DNA from: TMED27 sp045106175
GTDB taxonomy: Bacteria; Pseudomonadota; Alphaproteobacteria; Micavibrionales; Micavibrionaceae
NCBI GenBank assembly: GCA_045106175.1
Contig: JBGCEF010000009.1
Coordinates: 1 to 22,550, forward strand
DNA length: 22,550 nucleotides
Direction of reading: 5' to 3'
The notes beneath the pieces are model-generated. The model was not told the origin of the DNA, did no database searches, and saw nothing but the letters and a program-made list of their open reading frames with translations. A program made the position numbers and the translations under genes. Of the stretch, positions 7,577 through 15,368 are shown one piece after another (the stretch's first letter is position 1; every line of letters begins with the position of its first letter).

Positions 7577-8723
7577 AAACGTAGATATAGTTATTTTTGG
7601 CGCTGGAATTGCTGGTTTGTGGACCTTTAATCGTCTGAAACGTATGGGATATGATGTTTTATTACTTGAGAATAAGGCTATCGGATGCGGTCAAACCATC
7701 GCAAGCCAAGGCATTATTCATTCAGGTTTGAAATATGCGTTTGCCGGGCAGATCAATAATTTAGCGAAATCCATTTCGGCGATGCCGGATTTATGGCGTG
7801 ATGCACTGGCGGGTAATGGCCCTGTTGACCTTAGCACCGCGAAGATGAGTGCCTCGTCACAACATTTATTGATTCCATCAGGTTTTATGGGCGGATTGGT
7901 TAAATTGGTAACCAAAAAAGCCCTAGGGGGAAATGTTCACGAGGTTTCGCGTGATGATTGGCCAAATGATATCAAAGACACGGGCTTTAAGGGATCTGTG
8001 ATTTACATGGATGAACCTGTTTTAGATATTGGAAGTGTTTTAAACGCTCTATCAGATCCCTATCGCGATAGCATTCGTGTTATTGACGCGCCGGATGATC
8101 CGATTGGTTTTTGTGAAAAATACGGCATTAAGGCTAAAAAATTTATTTTCACAGGGGCTGCAAGTAATCATATATGGGCGACTTCAAATGCACATGATAA
8201 GGGGTTAAAAACACAAGCGCGCCCTTTATTGATGGGTTTCATTAAAAATGCGCCCTTCCCGCTTTACGCGCATTGCGTCGGGCAATCGGATAAACCTATT
8301 GCAACTATTACGACGCATCAAACAAAAGACGGAAGCCTTGTCTGGTATTTGGGCGGGGGCGTTGCGGAGCGAGCAAAAGAGGCTGACCCGCAAGACGTTT
8401 ATGATGCGACGAAGGCGATGTTTAAGAAATATATGCCACAGATCGACATCTCATCTTTTGAATGGGGCGTTTTGCCGATTGATCGCATTGAGGGTAAGTC
8501 GGACACTCAAAACCACCTGCCCGATACGCCGACCATTCACAAAGCCGGAGATCATCTTTATTGCTGGCCCACTAAGCTTACTTTTGCGCCAATGTTGTCG
8601 GATATGGTTGTTGATTGGCTTGATATTGAACCGTCACACCAAAACACAGATTTTTCAGATTTGACGATGGCAGAGATCACAGAAACCCCGTGGGATGAGA
8701 TGCAATGGACAAAAGACGTTTAG
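7569..8723 (+). CDS. FAD-dependent oxidoreductase (DAO family), probable ATC start
   Basis: Predicted flavoprotein oxidase or dehydrogenase of the D-amino-acid-oxidase-like family, 384 residues from 7569. The substrate cannot be named. The dinucleotide-binding strand and loop IVIFGAGIAGL come within about 16 residues of the proposed start, and the ENKAIGCGQT segment with the typical ASQGIIHSGLKY follows, matching the family's FAD and substrate region. The C-terminal half contains the YLGGGVAE and WPTKLTFAPMLSD segments expected near the flavin. Standard start codons exist only at 7500 (GTG) and 7506 (ATG). They would add 21-23 residues that merely read the hydrolase 3' end out of frame and look unrelated to a Rossmann enzyme. 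The ATC at 7569 has a strong ribosome binding site. The gene overlaps the aldo/keto reductase start by 19 bases, within the cassette. Confidence 0.82.
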   Translation: MTKNVDIVIFGAGIAGLWTFNRLKRMGYDVLLLENKAIGCGQTIASQGIIHSGLKYAFAGQINNLAKSISAMPDLWRDALAGNGPVDLSTAKMSASSQHLLIPSGFMGGLVKLVTKKALGGNVHEVSRDDWPNDIKDTGFKGSVIYMDEPVLDIGSVLNALSDPYRDSIRVIDAPDDPIGFCEKYGIKAKKFIFTGAASNHIWATSNAHDKGLKTQARPLLMGFIKNAPFPLYAHCVGQSDKPIATITTHQTKDGSLVWYLGGGVAERAKEADPQDVYDATKAMFKKYMPQIDISSFEWGVLPIDRIEGKSDTQNHLPDTPTIHKAGDHLYCWPTKLTFAPMLSDMVVDWLDIEPSHQNTDFSDLTMAEITETPWDEMQWTKDV

Positions 8724-9466
8724 GCGATAGCGGTATTATGGTCTCGCCTTATGGCTTGGGCACAACGAAATTTGGTCGTAATGAAGGGGTAAAATATCCT
8801 AGCGCTTTTGACCTTCCTGATGAGTCGGGATTAGCTAATCTTTTATCGCTTGCCAAAGAATTAGGCGTCAATGTGATCGATACAGCCCCTGCCTATGGGT
8901 TATCCGAGGAGCGTTTGGGTCGTTTGTTAGGTGGGCAACGTGATGATTGGGTTATTGTTGGCAAGGTTGGGGAAGAATTCGAGGATGGGCAATCTAGCTA
9001 TAATTTTACGCCCGAGCATTTTGAGAAAAGTTTGGAACGTAGTTTAAAGCGCCTGAATACCGATTATATTGATATATTGATGATACATTCCGATGGGCGG
9101 GATGTTGAGATTTTATCGGATGCGCGTTTGGTCGAAACGCTTCATGATTTTAAGCGTCGCGGTTTAGTGAGAGCGATAGGCGCATCGACTAAAACTGTTG
9201 ATGGAGGCATTTTGTGCCTTAAAACTATGGATGTTGTGATGGCAAGTTATAACCCAGAGTATGACGATGAAAAACCCGTGTTGGATTACGCCGTGGATCA
9301 CAATAAGGGTGTGTTTTTAAAGAAAGTTTTATCAAGTGGTCACAACACCAACACAAAAGATGCTTTTGATTTCGCGCTATCGCATAATGGTGTTTCTTGC
9401 GCTGTTGTAGGCACGATTAATCCATCACATTTAAAAGCAAATATTGAAGCTATTACATCGTCATAG
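8705..9466 (+). CDS. Aldo/keto reductase
   Basis: NAD(P)H-dependent oxidoreductase of the aldo/keto reductase superfamily, 253 residues, cytosolic and somewhat shorter than the usual 280-330. The complete catalytic tetrad is visible: D59 and Y64 in VIDTAPAYG, K87 in IVGKVG and H128 in DILMIHSDG. The N-terminal LGDSGIMVSPYGLGT strand and the C-terminal GTINPSHLKANIE cofactor-binding segment are present. A SYNPEY strand stands where many members have YN. The ATG lies within the 3' end of the FAD oxidoreductase gene, so the two redox enzymes are translationally linked and may act on one intermediate. The 3' end overlaps the convergent sulfotransferase-like gene by 14 bases. Substrate unknown; an aldehyde, ketone or sugar is likely. 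Confidence 0.9.
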   Translation: MDKRRLGDSGIMVSPYGLGTTKFGRNEGVKYPSAFDLPDESGLANLLSLAKELGVNVIDTAPAYGLSEERLGRLLGGQRDDWVIVGKVGEEFEDGQSSYNFTPEHFEKSLERSLKRLNTDYIDILMIHSDGRDVEILSDARLVETLHDFKRRGLVRAIGASTKTVDGGILCLKTMDVVMASYNPEYDDEKPVLDYAVDHNKGVFLKKVLSSGHNTNTKDAFDFALSHNGVSCAVVGTINPSHLKANIEAITSS

Positions 9467-10457
9467 CAAATTGAACCCGTGTATTCATCGCCATATCCGG
9501 ACTTGATAGCGTTTCCCAATTGGGTCCAATTTTTTCGACAGCTCTGCGAATGATATTGCGCATACCTCTGGTTATTTCGAATGGCTCGTGACCTTTAGTT
9601 TTGAGCCTTAAGTCAGAGAAATCAAATTCTAGCCCACTTACATCCGTGAACATTTGAGGCATCGTTCGTCCCTGCCCTGAAATGATACGGTCTGTATCCA
9701 CGATCATATCTGCATAGCCCGTTGCACTCGCTAAACCGGTTGCCCAGAAAAATGCAGTAATCTCTTTTTTATCTTGGCCTGACAGTTTACGTGCAATCCT
9801 TGAACAGCTCACTTGTCTTGCTTTAAAGCGTTTTGCCGCGTCAATTACTGTGTCCTCATTATGCTTTCCCGAATAGCTATAGGGCTCAAGATTGAAGCGA
9901 TTTGCGATTTCTGCAAAAATTGGGTGATCCGCATTTTGGCGGACGATGCTAACGTAACATGGTAAATAATATCCATTTTCTATGTAAGAATCATAGACAT
10001 CGCCTAAATTACGATTGAGGTAAATGTGAGCGCCGCCAAAATGATGTTTCATCCATTTGGCACGAAGAATACTGCGATTAAATTGTAAAACAGGCCTCTG
10101 ACCTCTCTCTTCGGCTGTATCAAGCAGGCTTTGTATATAAACCTCAAGATCTTCGTCTTCTTCTGAAACACCTAAAGAATATCGATCCATAATAAATCTT
10201 GAACGAAAATTCTCAACACCGCCTCCATCGGCTACTTTATACTCCTCGTAATAATTTCTGCTGATGGTTTCGTGTCTAAACTTGACTGCTGCTCTTGCAA
10301 AATCACCGAGTAAGCCTTCTCGAGTTTTAGCGATTAGTGATTCATGAAAAGGTTCAAAAAAGCAGCATAGCTCATCACGCGAGCGAAATTTTCCCCACAT
10401 GTAGGTTGATCCTGTGCGCCAGAGGGCGTGCATAAATATTGGGTCTTTAGCATGCAT
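9453..10457 (-). CDS. Sulfotransferase-like protein
   Basis: Probable P-loop sulfotransferase-like protein, 334 residues, no signal peptide. The N-terminal segment FMHALWRTGSTYMWGKF (residues 8-24) has the RTGST arrangement of the 5'-phosphosulfate loop that binds PAPS in sulfotransferases. It is followed by the FFEPFHE segment (residues 33-39) often seen in the bacterial sugar-modifying branch. The segment HIYLNRNLGDVYDSY near 144-158 resembles the 3'-phosphate-binding region, in which an Arg and a Ser are expected; Arg is present, while the Ser appears only later. Such proteins typically decorate glycans or lipids. The gene converges on the FkbM-hydrolase-oxidoreductase-reductase cassette and lies 44 bases downstream of the CorC-type gene on the same strand, so read-through from the aro operon is possible. 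The family call is moderately sure; the substrate is unknown. Confidence 0.65.
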   Translation of the reverse strand: MHAKDPIFMHALWRTGSTYMWGKFRSRDELCCFFEPFHESLIAKTREGLLGDFARAAVKFRHETISRNYYEEYKVADGGGVENFRSRFIMDRYSLGVSEEDEDLEVYIQSLLDTAEERGQRPVLQFNRSILRAKWMKHHFGGAHIYLNRNLGDVYDSYIENGYYLPCYVSIVRQNADHPIFAEIANRFNLEPYSYSGKHNEDTVIDAAKRFKARQVSCSRIARKLSGQDKKEITAFFWATGLASATGYADMIVDTDRIISGQGRTMPQMFTDVSGLEFDFSDLRLKTKGHEPFEITRGMRNIIRRAVEKIGPNWETLSSPDMAMNTRVQFAMTM

Positions 10458-10501
10458 ATTGGCGCAGAATATGGCCTGAATAAAATATTATGTCAATAAA
10501 A

Positions 10502-11767
10502 TTATTCTTGTGGAGGCGTTAACCTGACTCTAGTGATTTGATTGCGTTGGCGGCGCACAATATCGAAACGGAAATCATGGAACATGAAACTTTGCCCTAC
10601 GTTAGGAATCATTTGTGATTCATGTAAAATCAAACCTGCAATAGTTGCATAGTCTTCGTCAGGTAAATTCCAATCAAATTCACGGTTCAGGTCACGAATT
10701 GTGACTGTTCCTTCCACCAACAGAATGTCATTGGCCAATTTTCGAACGCCTTTAACGTTTTGGTCATGCTCATCATCAATTTCTCCGACGATTTCTTCCA
10801 AAATATCTTCTAAGGTTACGATTCCCATGAACACCCCATATTCATCAACAACCGCGGCGAAATGTTCTTTTTTCTCACGGAAATTTTGAAGCTGATCATA
10901 AAGATGCGTGCTTTCAGGGACAAAACGCGGTTTCATCATGATGTTTTGCAGCTCAACTTTATTAATATCACCGCCTGTGTCGTGCAATTCTTGTAGGAGC
11001 ATTTTGATATGGATTACGCCAATAATATCATCAGGATCATCGCGCCACACAGGCAAGCGTGTATAAGAGCTACCCAAGACCTGTTGGACAATATTGGGTA
11101 TTGGATCATCTGCATTGATCATCGCAACGTTTTTGCGGTGGATCATAATTTCTTCTAGGTCAACATCCGCCAAATCTAATATGGAGCGAAGCATTGCGCG
11201 TTGTTCTTGAGTTTCTTGTTCAGGCCCGTCATGCATTTCGATTGCGCCGCGCAGTAATTCAAGATGTGATCCTGTTTTTACTTTGAACAAATCAACGCCG
11301 AATATTTTAAGGACTTGTCGGACAATCCAGGTTACAGCTTCGGTGACCGGTGCGAACACGAATACGACTACGCGTATAATTGGGGCGATACGCATCGACA
11401 TGCTTTCCGCGTGATGCAGCGCGTATGTCTTTGGCAAGACTTCTGCGAAGATTAACACCAGCATTGTCATGACTAAGGTTGCATAGACAACGCCAGCTTC
11501 CCCGAAGAGCTTTATTAAAACAGATGTGGCCAAGGCAGATGCCAAAATATTGACCATATTATTGCCCAGCAAAAGCGCGCCGATCAGACGGTCTTTCTTT
11601 TCACGGATCTTATTAACCAGAGCCGCGCGCTGATCGCCTTCTTTTTCCTTTGACGATAAACGTACTTTTGATGCTGCGGTTAATGCCGTTTCCGATCCGG
11701 AGAAAAAGCCGGATAACATGAGCAGGATTAAAATTGCTACGCACGGGATGAGAATGCCGATTTCCAT
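10502..11767 (-). CDS. CorC/HlyC (CNNM, DUF21) family membrane protein with CBS pair
   Basis: Integral membrane protein of 421 residues in the CNNM/CorC family, whose members are linked to Mg2+ or Co2+ export or tolerance. The N-terminal DUF21 domain has hydrophobic segments at about residues 4-26, 60-85, 90-110 and 128-150. These include the characteristic SGFFSGSETAL and EVLPKTYAL motifs, the latter near the cation site in related proteins. A CBS-domain pair follows at about 205-330, with the EEIVGEIDDEHD boundary. A CorC_HlyC domain closes the protein at about 340-415. Older annotations call such proteins hemolysins, and nothing here supports a toxin role. The start codon lies inside the aroB 3' end, a 31-base overlap, so the two are probably translationally coupled. 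In many Alphaproteobacteria a CorC-type gene follows aroB, as I recall. Confidence 0.92.
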   Translation of the reverse strand: MEIGILIPCVAILILLMLSGFFSGSETALTAASKVRLSSKEKEGDQRAALVNKIREKKDRLIGALLLGNNMVNILASALATSVLIKLFGEAGVVYATLVMTMLVLIFAEVLPKTYALHHAESMSMRIAPIIRVVVFVFAPVTEAVTWIVRQVLKIFGVDLFKVKTGSHLELLRGAIEMHDGPEQETQEQRAMLRSILDLADVDLEEIMIHRKNVAMINADDPIPNIVQQVLGSSYTRLPVWRDDPDDIIGVIHIKMLLQELHDTGGDINKVELQNIMMKPRFVPESTHLYDQLQNFREKKEHFAAVVDEYGVFMGIVTLEDILEEIVGEIDDEHDQNVKGVRKLANDILLVEGTVTIRDLNREFDWNLPDEDYATIAGLILHESQMIPNVGQSFMFHDFRFDIVRRQRNQITRVRLTPPQE

Positions 11768-12933
11768 CGTTCTTTCATACCTTCTCTATCTATGTTGCCT
11801 GTATCGATTGACTTACCGCCGAGCGCGTTTTGCAAAACTTCTTTTACAATGTTTTCATTAACATCATTGCTAACAAATGTGTCACCGATTGTATTAGAAA
11901 GAATGAACACCATTTTTCCGCTGCGGGCTTTTTTATCGCTGCGCATTGTTGCCATCAGCGCATCCACATCCGTTTTGAAATTTGGAATTTGATCGACGCG
12001 TGTTGGAAGGCCCATTGATAGGAAATGGTTTTCAACGCGTTCAATGTCATCTTGTTGAAAATGCCCCAAGGCCGCGGATAATTCGTAGGCTAAAATAATG
12101 CCGATTGAAACGCCTTCACCATGCAGCAATGAGCCATTGTAATTTGCCGCTGTTTCTAAAGCGTGCCCAAATGTATGGCCTAAGTTCAAGAGCGCACGGA
12201 CGCCGTTTTCTTTTTCATCGGCTTCAACGATTGCCGCTTTTGATTTTGTACATGTTTCAATGGTACGGGCCAGCGCATCTGGGTCTAAATTGACGACATC
12301 TTGACCATTTTTCTCAAGCCATTCAAAAAATGGCCGATCATTGATTAATCCGTATTTTGCAACTTCCGCATATCCAGCCAATAGTTCACGCTTCGGCAGT
12401 GTTTTTAAAACGTCTAAATCGGCAAGAACGCTTACGGGCTGATAGAAACTGCCGATCAGGTTTTTACCCTGCTTGGTATTAATGCCTGTTTTACCGCCAA
12501 CAGAGCTATCGACTTGTGCGAGTAAACTTGTTGGGATTTGCACATAAGAGACGCCGCGCATTGCGATTGATGCGCAAAAACCGCCTAGATCACCAATGAC
12601 ACCACCACCGATGGCAAATACATATGAGTTGCGGTTCAAACCTTTTTCGAGCATCCATTCGCTTACGCGTTGAACATTTTCGAATGACTTTGTGGCTTCA
12701 CCTGCTTTTAGTGTGATTAAATTCACTTTTCTGGCGCGGTTGTCCTGCATAATCGTTTGGATATTTTTTGCATATGGTTCAACATTTTCATCGGTAATGA
12801 TAAAAACTGCACGTCCCATAATCTCATCAGGGATGAGCTCGGCCACCCTGAAGAGGAGACCTTGGCCGATGAAAATATCATAGGCGTGATTTTCCAAGTC
12901 TATGGTCACGATTTTTGTTTGTGTTTCAGACAT
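11737..12933 (-). CDS. aroB: 3-dehydroquinate synthase
   Basis: Second enzyme of the shikimate pathway: it converts DAHP to 3-dehydroquinate, using bound NAD+ and a divalent metal in the cytosol. It has 398 residues, against about 360-380 usually. The extra length is a C-terminal tail of roughly 25 residues that reads into the CorC gene start. The NAD-binding GGGVIGDLGGF motif is at 109-119, followed by PTSLLAQVDSSVGGKTGIN at 134-152. The metal ligands are E190 in AGYAEVAKYG, H253 in LGHTFGHALE and H271 in LHGEG. It begins nine bases after the aroK stop, so both shikimate enzymes come from one transcript. No sign of damage is seen; confidence is high. Confidence 0.97.
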   Translation of the reverse strand: MSETQTKIVTIDLENHAYDIFIGQGLLFRVAELIPDEIMGRAVFIITDENVEPYAKNIQTIMQDNRARKVNLITLKAGEATKSFENVQRVSEWMLEKGLNRNSYVFAIGGGVIGDLGGFCASIAMRGVSYVQIPTSLLAQVDSSVGGKTGINTKQGKNLIGSFYQPVSVLADLDVLKTLPKRELLAGYAEVAKYGLINDRPFFEWLEKNGQDVVNLDPDALARTIETCTKSKAAIVEADEKENGVRALLNLGHTFGHALETAANYNGSLLHGEGVSIGIILAYELSAALGHFQQDDIERVENHFLSMGLPTRVDQIPNFKTDVDALMATMRSDKKARSGKMVFILSNTIGDTFVSNDVNENIVKEVLQNALGGKSIDTGNIDREGMKERWKSAFSSRA

Positions 12934-12942
12934 ATGGGGACG

Positions 12943-13488
12943 TTATATCAATTCTGAAATTGCCTCAATGATTTCTTGCAAGGCTTTGTCCGCATTATTG
13001 GCGTTGATATCTATTTTGATATTGGCTTTTGCGTATGTGTCTTTACGTTGATCCAATAACGCGCTTAGTGTTTCTTTGGGGTTATCAGTTTTTAACAATG
13101 GCCGATTTTTTGTTTGTTTAATGCGTTCATAAATCGTTTCTATATTGCTGTTTAGCCAAATTGAGATTGATTGTTTTTTTATGGCACCCAATATTTGCGC
13201 ATTCATTGGCGCTCCGCCGCCGGTGGCGATAATGGATGGTTTCGCATTCAGCAGCTCTAATACGGTTTTTTCTTCTGCTTGGCGAAAGCGCTCTTCGCCG
13301 TATAGTTCGAATATCTCATTAATTGTCAGGCCACCGCGCTTTTCGACCACCTGATCACTGTCGAAGAATTCCATATTGAGTTCGTTCGCCAGCAATTTAC
13401 CAAGATGCGTCTTGCCCGTGCCCATCATACCGATAAGTACGATTGGTTGTTGCAATGTTTTTTGAATATTTGTTGTGTCTAACTTCAC
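12943..13488 (-). CDS. aroK: Shikimate kinase
   Basis: Phosphorylates shikimate at the 3-hydroxyl with ATP, the fifth step of chorismate synthesis. It has 181 residues, the family's normal size. Walker A is GMMGTGKT at residues 20-27. The DSDQ motif near 43-46, where Asp binds shikimate and Mg2+, and the substrate-binding FRQAEEK and ATGGGAP motifs are present, as is an Arg-bearing lid (TKNRPLL). The frame opens at a GTG (13486-13488), and I see no ATG that would still leave the first strand intact. It is the first gene of the aroK-aroB-CorC operon and is divergent from the small membrane protein gene 87 bases away. I find no convincing ribosome binding site in front of the GTG. Confidence 0.96.
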   Translation of the reverse strand: MKLDTTNIQKTLQQPIVLIGMMGTGKTHLGKLLANELNMEFFDSDQVVEKRGGLTINEIFELYGEERFRQAEEKTVLELLNAKPSIIATGGGAPMNAQILGAIKKQSISIWLNSNIETIYERIKQTKNRPLLKTDNPKETLSALLDQRKDTYAKANIKIDINANNADKALQEIIEAISELI

Positions 13489-13563
13489 GTCTAATAAAGG
13501 ATGATTAATTGATCTTTGGTTACGGTTTGTCTAATTTGAAAAATATACATAAACAATATGCGT

Positions 13564-13567
13564 GGAG
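13564..13567 (+). promoter_or_regulatory. Ribosome binding site of the 50-residue gene
   Basis: GGAG at 13564-13567 stands eight bases before ATG 13576. It is the main non-compositional support that this very short frame is translated. Confidence 0.6.
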
Positions 13568-13575
13568 AATGGTAA

Positions 13576-13728
13576 ATGTCAAAGATCGTTGGGACTTTAT
13601 TTTTGGTTATAGTTTTGGGTCTTATTGGGGGCGTGGCTGTTTTATCGTTTACCGATGTTCCGGTTCCACAAGATAAAATCACCAAAACAGTCTCTTTGGA
13701 AGAGTTTCGCGCGAGCAAGGGGCAATAA
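13576..13728 (+). CDS. Small single-pass membrane protein, 50 residues
   Basis: A short gene encoding MSKIVGTLFLVIVLGLIGGV and 30 further residues. One hydrophobic segment at about residues 5-23 is followed by a short polar tail containing DVPVPQDKITKTVSLEEF. The likely topology is an N-terminal membrane anchor with the tail in the periplasm, or an uncleaved signal. A GGAG ribosome binding site lies eight bases upstream. Its TAA shares bases with the ATG of the next gene in a TAATG junction, strong evidence for coupled translation. I have an impression of similar small proteins ending in a P-x-P-x-x-x-V-E/T motif in other Alphaproteobacteria, but cannot verify it here. The role is unknown; a partner or assembly factor of the exported 543-residue protein is a reasonable guess. 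Confidence 0.75.
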   Translation: MSKIVGTLFLVIVLGLIGGVAVLSFTDVPVPQDKITKTVSLEEFRASKGQ

Positions 13729-15359
13729 TGCGTTTTTTGTTTGCCCTTATTTTCGCTTTTATTATTGGTTCGCATGCTTTTGCGGATAAGGTTTCACCAT
13801 ATAAAGAACCGTACAAATTTGAATCTGTTGACGATTTTTATTTGATTGAGGGGGCGGGTTTGTTTCCAAGCGGATCACGCGATGCTTTGCCCGTTGGTAT
13901 GTGGGATGGATCAAAGCGATCTGACATTACAAACATAATAAAAGATATGCCCGTCAACTCATCTAGCTTTGTAGTTCAAGATATGATCAAAGCGATTTTG
14001 TTGAGCGAGAATAATGTTGAAGAATTGAGACATTATAAAGATGTAGACCCTGGCGAGGATTTGCTTACGCTACGAATTTACAAGCTTATTGAAGGCGGGT
14101 TTTATAAGGATGCATTAACGCTCTATAATGTTGCCGTCGAACAACCGCATCATAAGGCCATCGCTAAAGCTGGGATATTAGCTATGCTTGGCACTGGCGG
14201 GAAGTCGATTGCTTGTCTTGAGATGAAGATACTGGGGCATATTGAAAGCGATGATGATTTCTGGCGTGTTTTCAAAGCTTATTGTGATTACACATTGTCA
14301 GATAATCCGTCTGAAGATGCGCAGGCGATTTTAAAAGATACACGCCATGAGATTATTCGTAGTCTAGCGTTCAATGAAAATTTTATATTTCCTTATGCTG
14401 TTGATGATTGGGCACAGCTTCATATTCTTGAGCAAAATATATTGATTTCTGAAGGGCGTATTGAAGCGCCGGTTCTTGATGACGAATTACTTAATGATAT
14501 ACCACCGCGTGATGTTGTTGCGCTTTTGTCATTAGAAACACTTAATTCTAAAGATCGTGTTCTTTTTACTCTTAAAGCTAGGCAATGGGGGCTTGTTGAA
14601 ACAAACTCCCTTACAGATGCTTACTTAAATATTAATGATCAAGATTTCTTATCGGGCCTGCCTGCCCTTTTTCAATCTTTACAAGATGAAGAAGACAATG
14701 ACAAAACACGCGATATCATATTGAAAGCACTCGATCAGGATAGTGATTACAATAGTGTTGCATTATTACCTTTTGCTTCCGCCATTTCAGAATTTCCATT
14801 GAAAGACATTTCTGACAATCAAATGCGGAAAATTTTAAATATTTTATATTTGGAAGACCTTAGAAGTTTTGAAATTTCTATCACCCAATATCTGAATTAT
14901 TACGACGTTAAATCAGAAAATTCCGTTTTTTTAAGCAATATTCACCTTATACCGCTCGTTTTGAACATACCTGAAAGTCATGATTTTATGAAAAATGTAC
15001 TGAAAAATGGTATTTTTCATAAAAATATTGGGAATAATGAACAATTTAACATAGAACCGCTTGACAAGGTGTCATCGGATGTTGATAATGCACTCAAAGT
15101 TTATGAAAAAGATAGCGTTAGCGATGAAAAAACAGTTGTTTTAAATACTTTAAAGCAGCTTAAAAAATCATCGAATAACAATGCTTTGGGGGAAACTGTT
15201 TTATTGAGTATAAAACTCTTATTTGAAGGTAATATTCATCTTATAGATGATTTCTTGTTTTCAGATATTAAAGATGGCTTAGAACAAGTCGAATTGAATA
15301 AGTTTTCCCGCAAGATGGTGATAGAACACCACATTGGGGATAAAAAAGGAAGAAGTTAG
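13728..15359 (+). CDS. Exported alpha-helical protein of unknown function, 543 residues
   Basis: I do not recognise a named family. The first 20 residues form a classical signal peptide: MR, a hydrophobic core FLFALIFAFIIGS, then HAFA before Asp20, which would be cleaved by signal peptidase I. The mature protein is acidic and mainly helical, with repeated short helix pairs from about 85 to 300 that suggest a tetratricopeptide-like or HEAT-like solenoid. No catalytic motif or outer-membrane beta pattern is evident. The ATG overlaps the previous stop (TAATG), with AAGGGG five bases upstream. xerD begins nine bases after the stop. The coding sequence is more AT-rich than aroB or cobS and diverges most in its last third. 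A periplasmic protein gene upstream of xerD recurs in Alphaproteobacteria as far as I recall, but its function is not established. Confidence 0.85.
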   Translation: MRFLFALIFAFIIGSHAFADKVSPYKEPYKFESVDDFYLIEGAGLFPSGSRDALPVGMWDGSKRSDITNIIKDMPVNSSSFVVQDMIKAILLSENNVEELRHYKDVDPGEDLLTLRIYKLIEGGFYKDALTLYNVAVEQPHHKAIAKAGILAMLGTGGKSIACLEMKILGHIESDDDFWRVFKAYCDYTLSDNPSEDAQAILKDTRHEIIRSLAFNENFIFPYAVDDWAQLHILEQNILISEGRIEAPVLDDELLNDIPPRDVVALLSLETLNSKDRVLFTLKARQWGLVETNSLTDAYLNINDQDFLSGLPALFQSLQDEEDNDKTRDIILKALDQDSDYNSVALLPFASAISEFPLKDISDNQMRKILNILYLEDLRSFEISITQYLNYYDVKSENSVFLSNIHLIPLVLNIPESHDFMKNVLKNGIFHKNIGNNEQFNIEPLDKVSSDVDNALKVYEKDSVSDEKTVVLNTLKQLKKSSNNNALGETVLLSIKLLFEGNIHLIDDFLFSDIKDGLEQVELNKFSRKMVIEHHIGDKKGRS

Positions 15360-15368
15360 GAGAAAATT

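Noticed and set aside
13491..13775. 94-codon minus-strand frame next to aroK
   Set aside because: It runs antisense across the 50-residue gene, its ribosome binding site and the intergenic gap, has no recognisable content and is better explained as a shadow.
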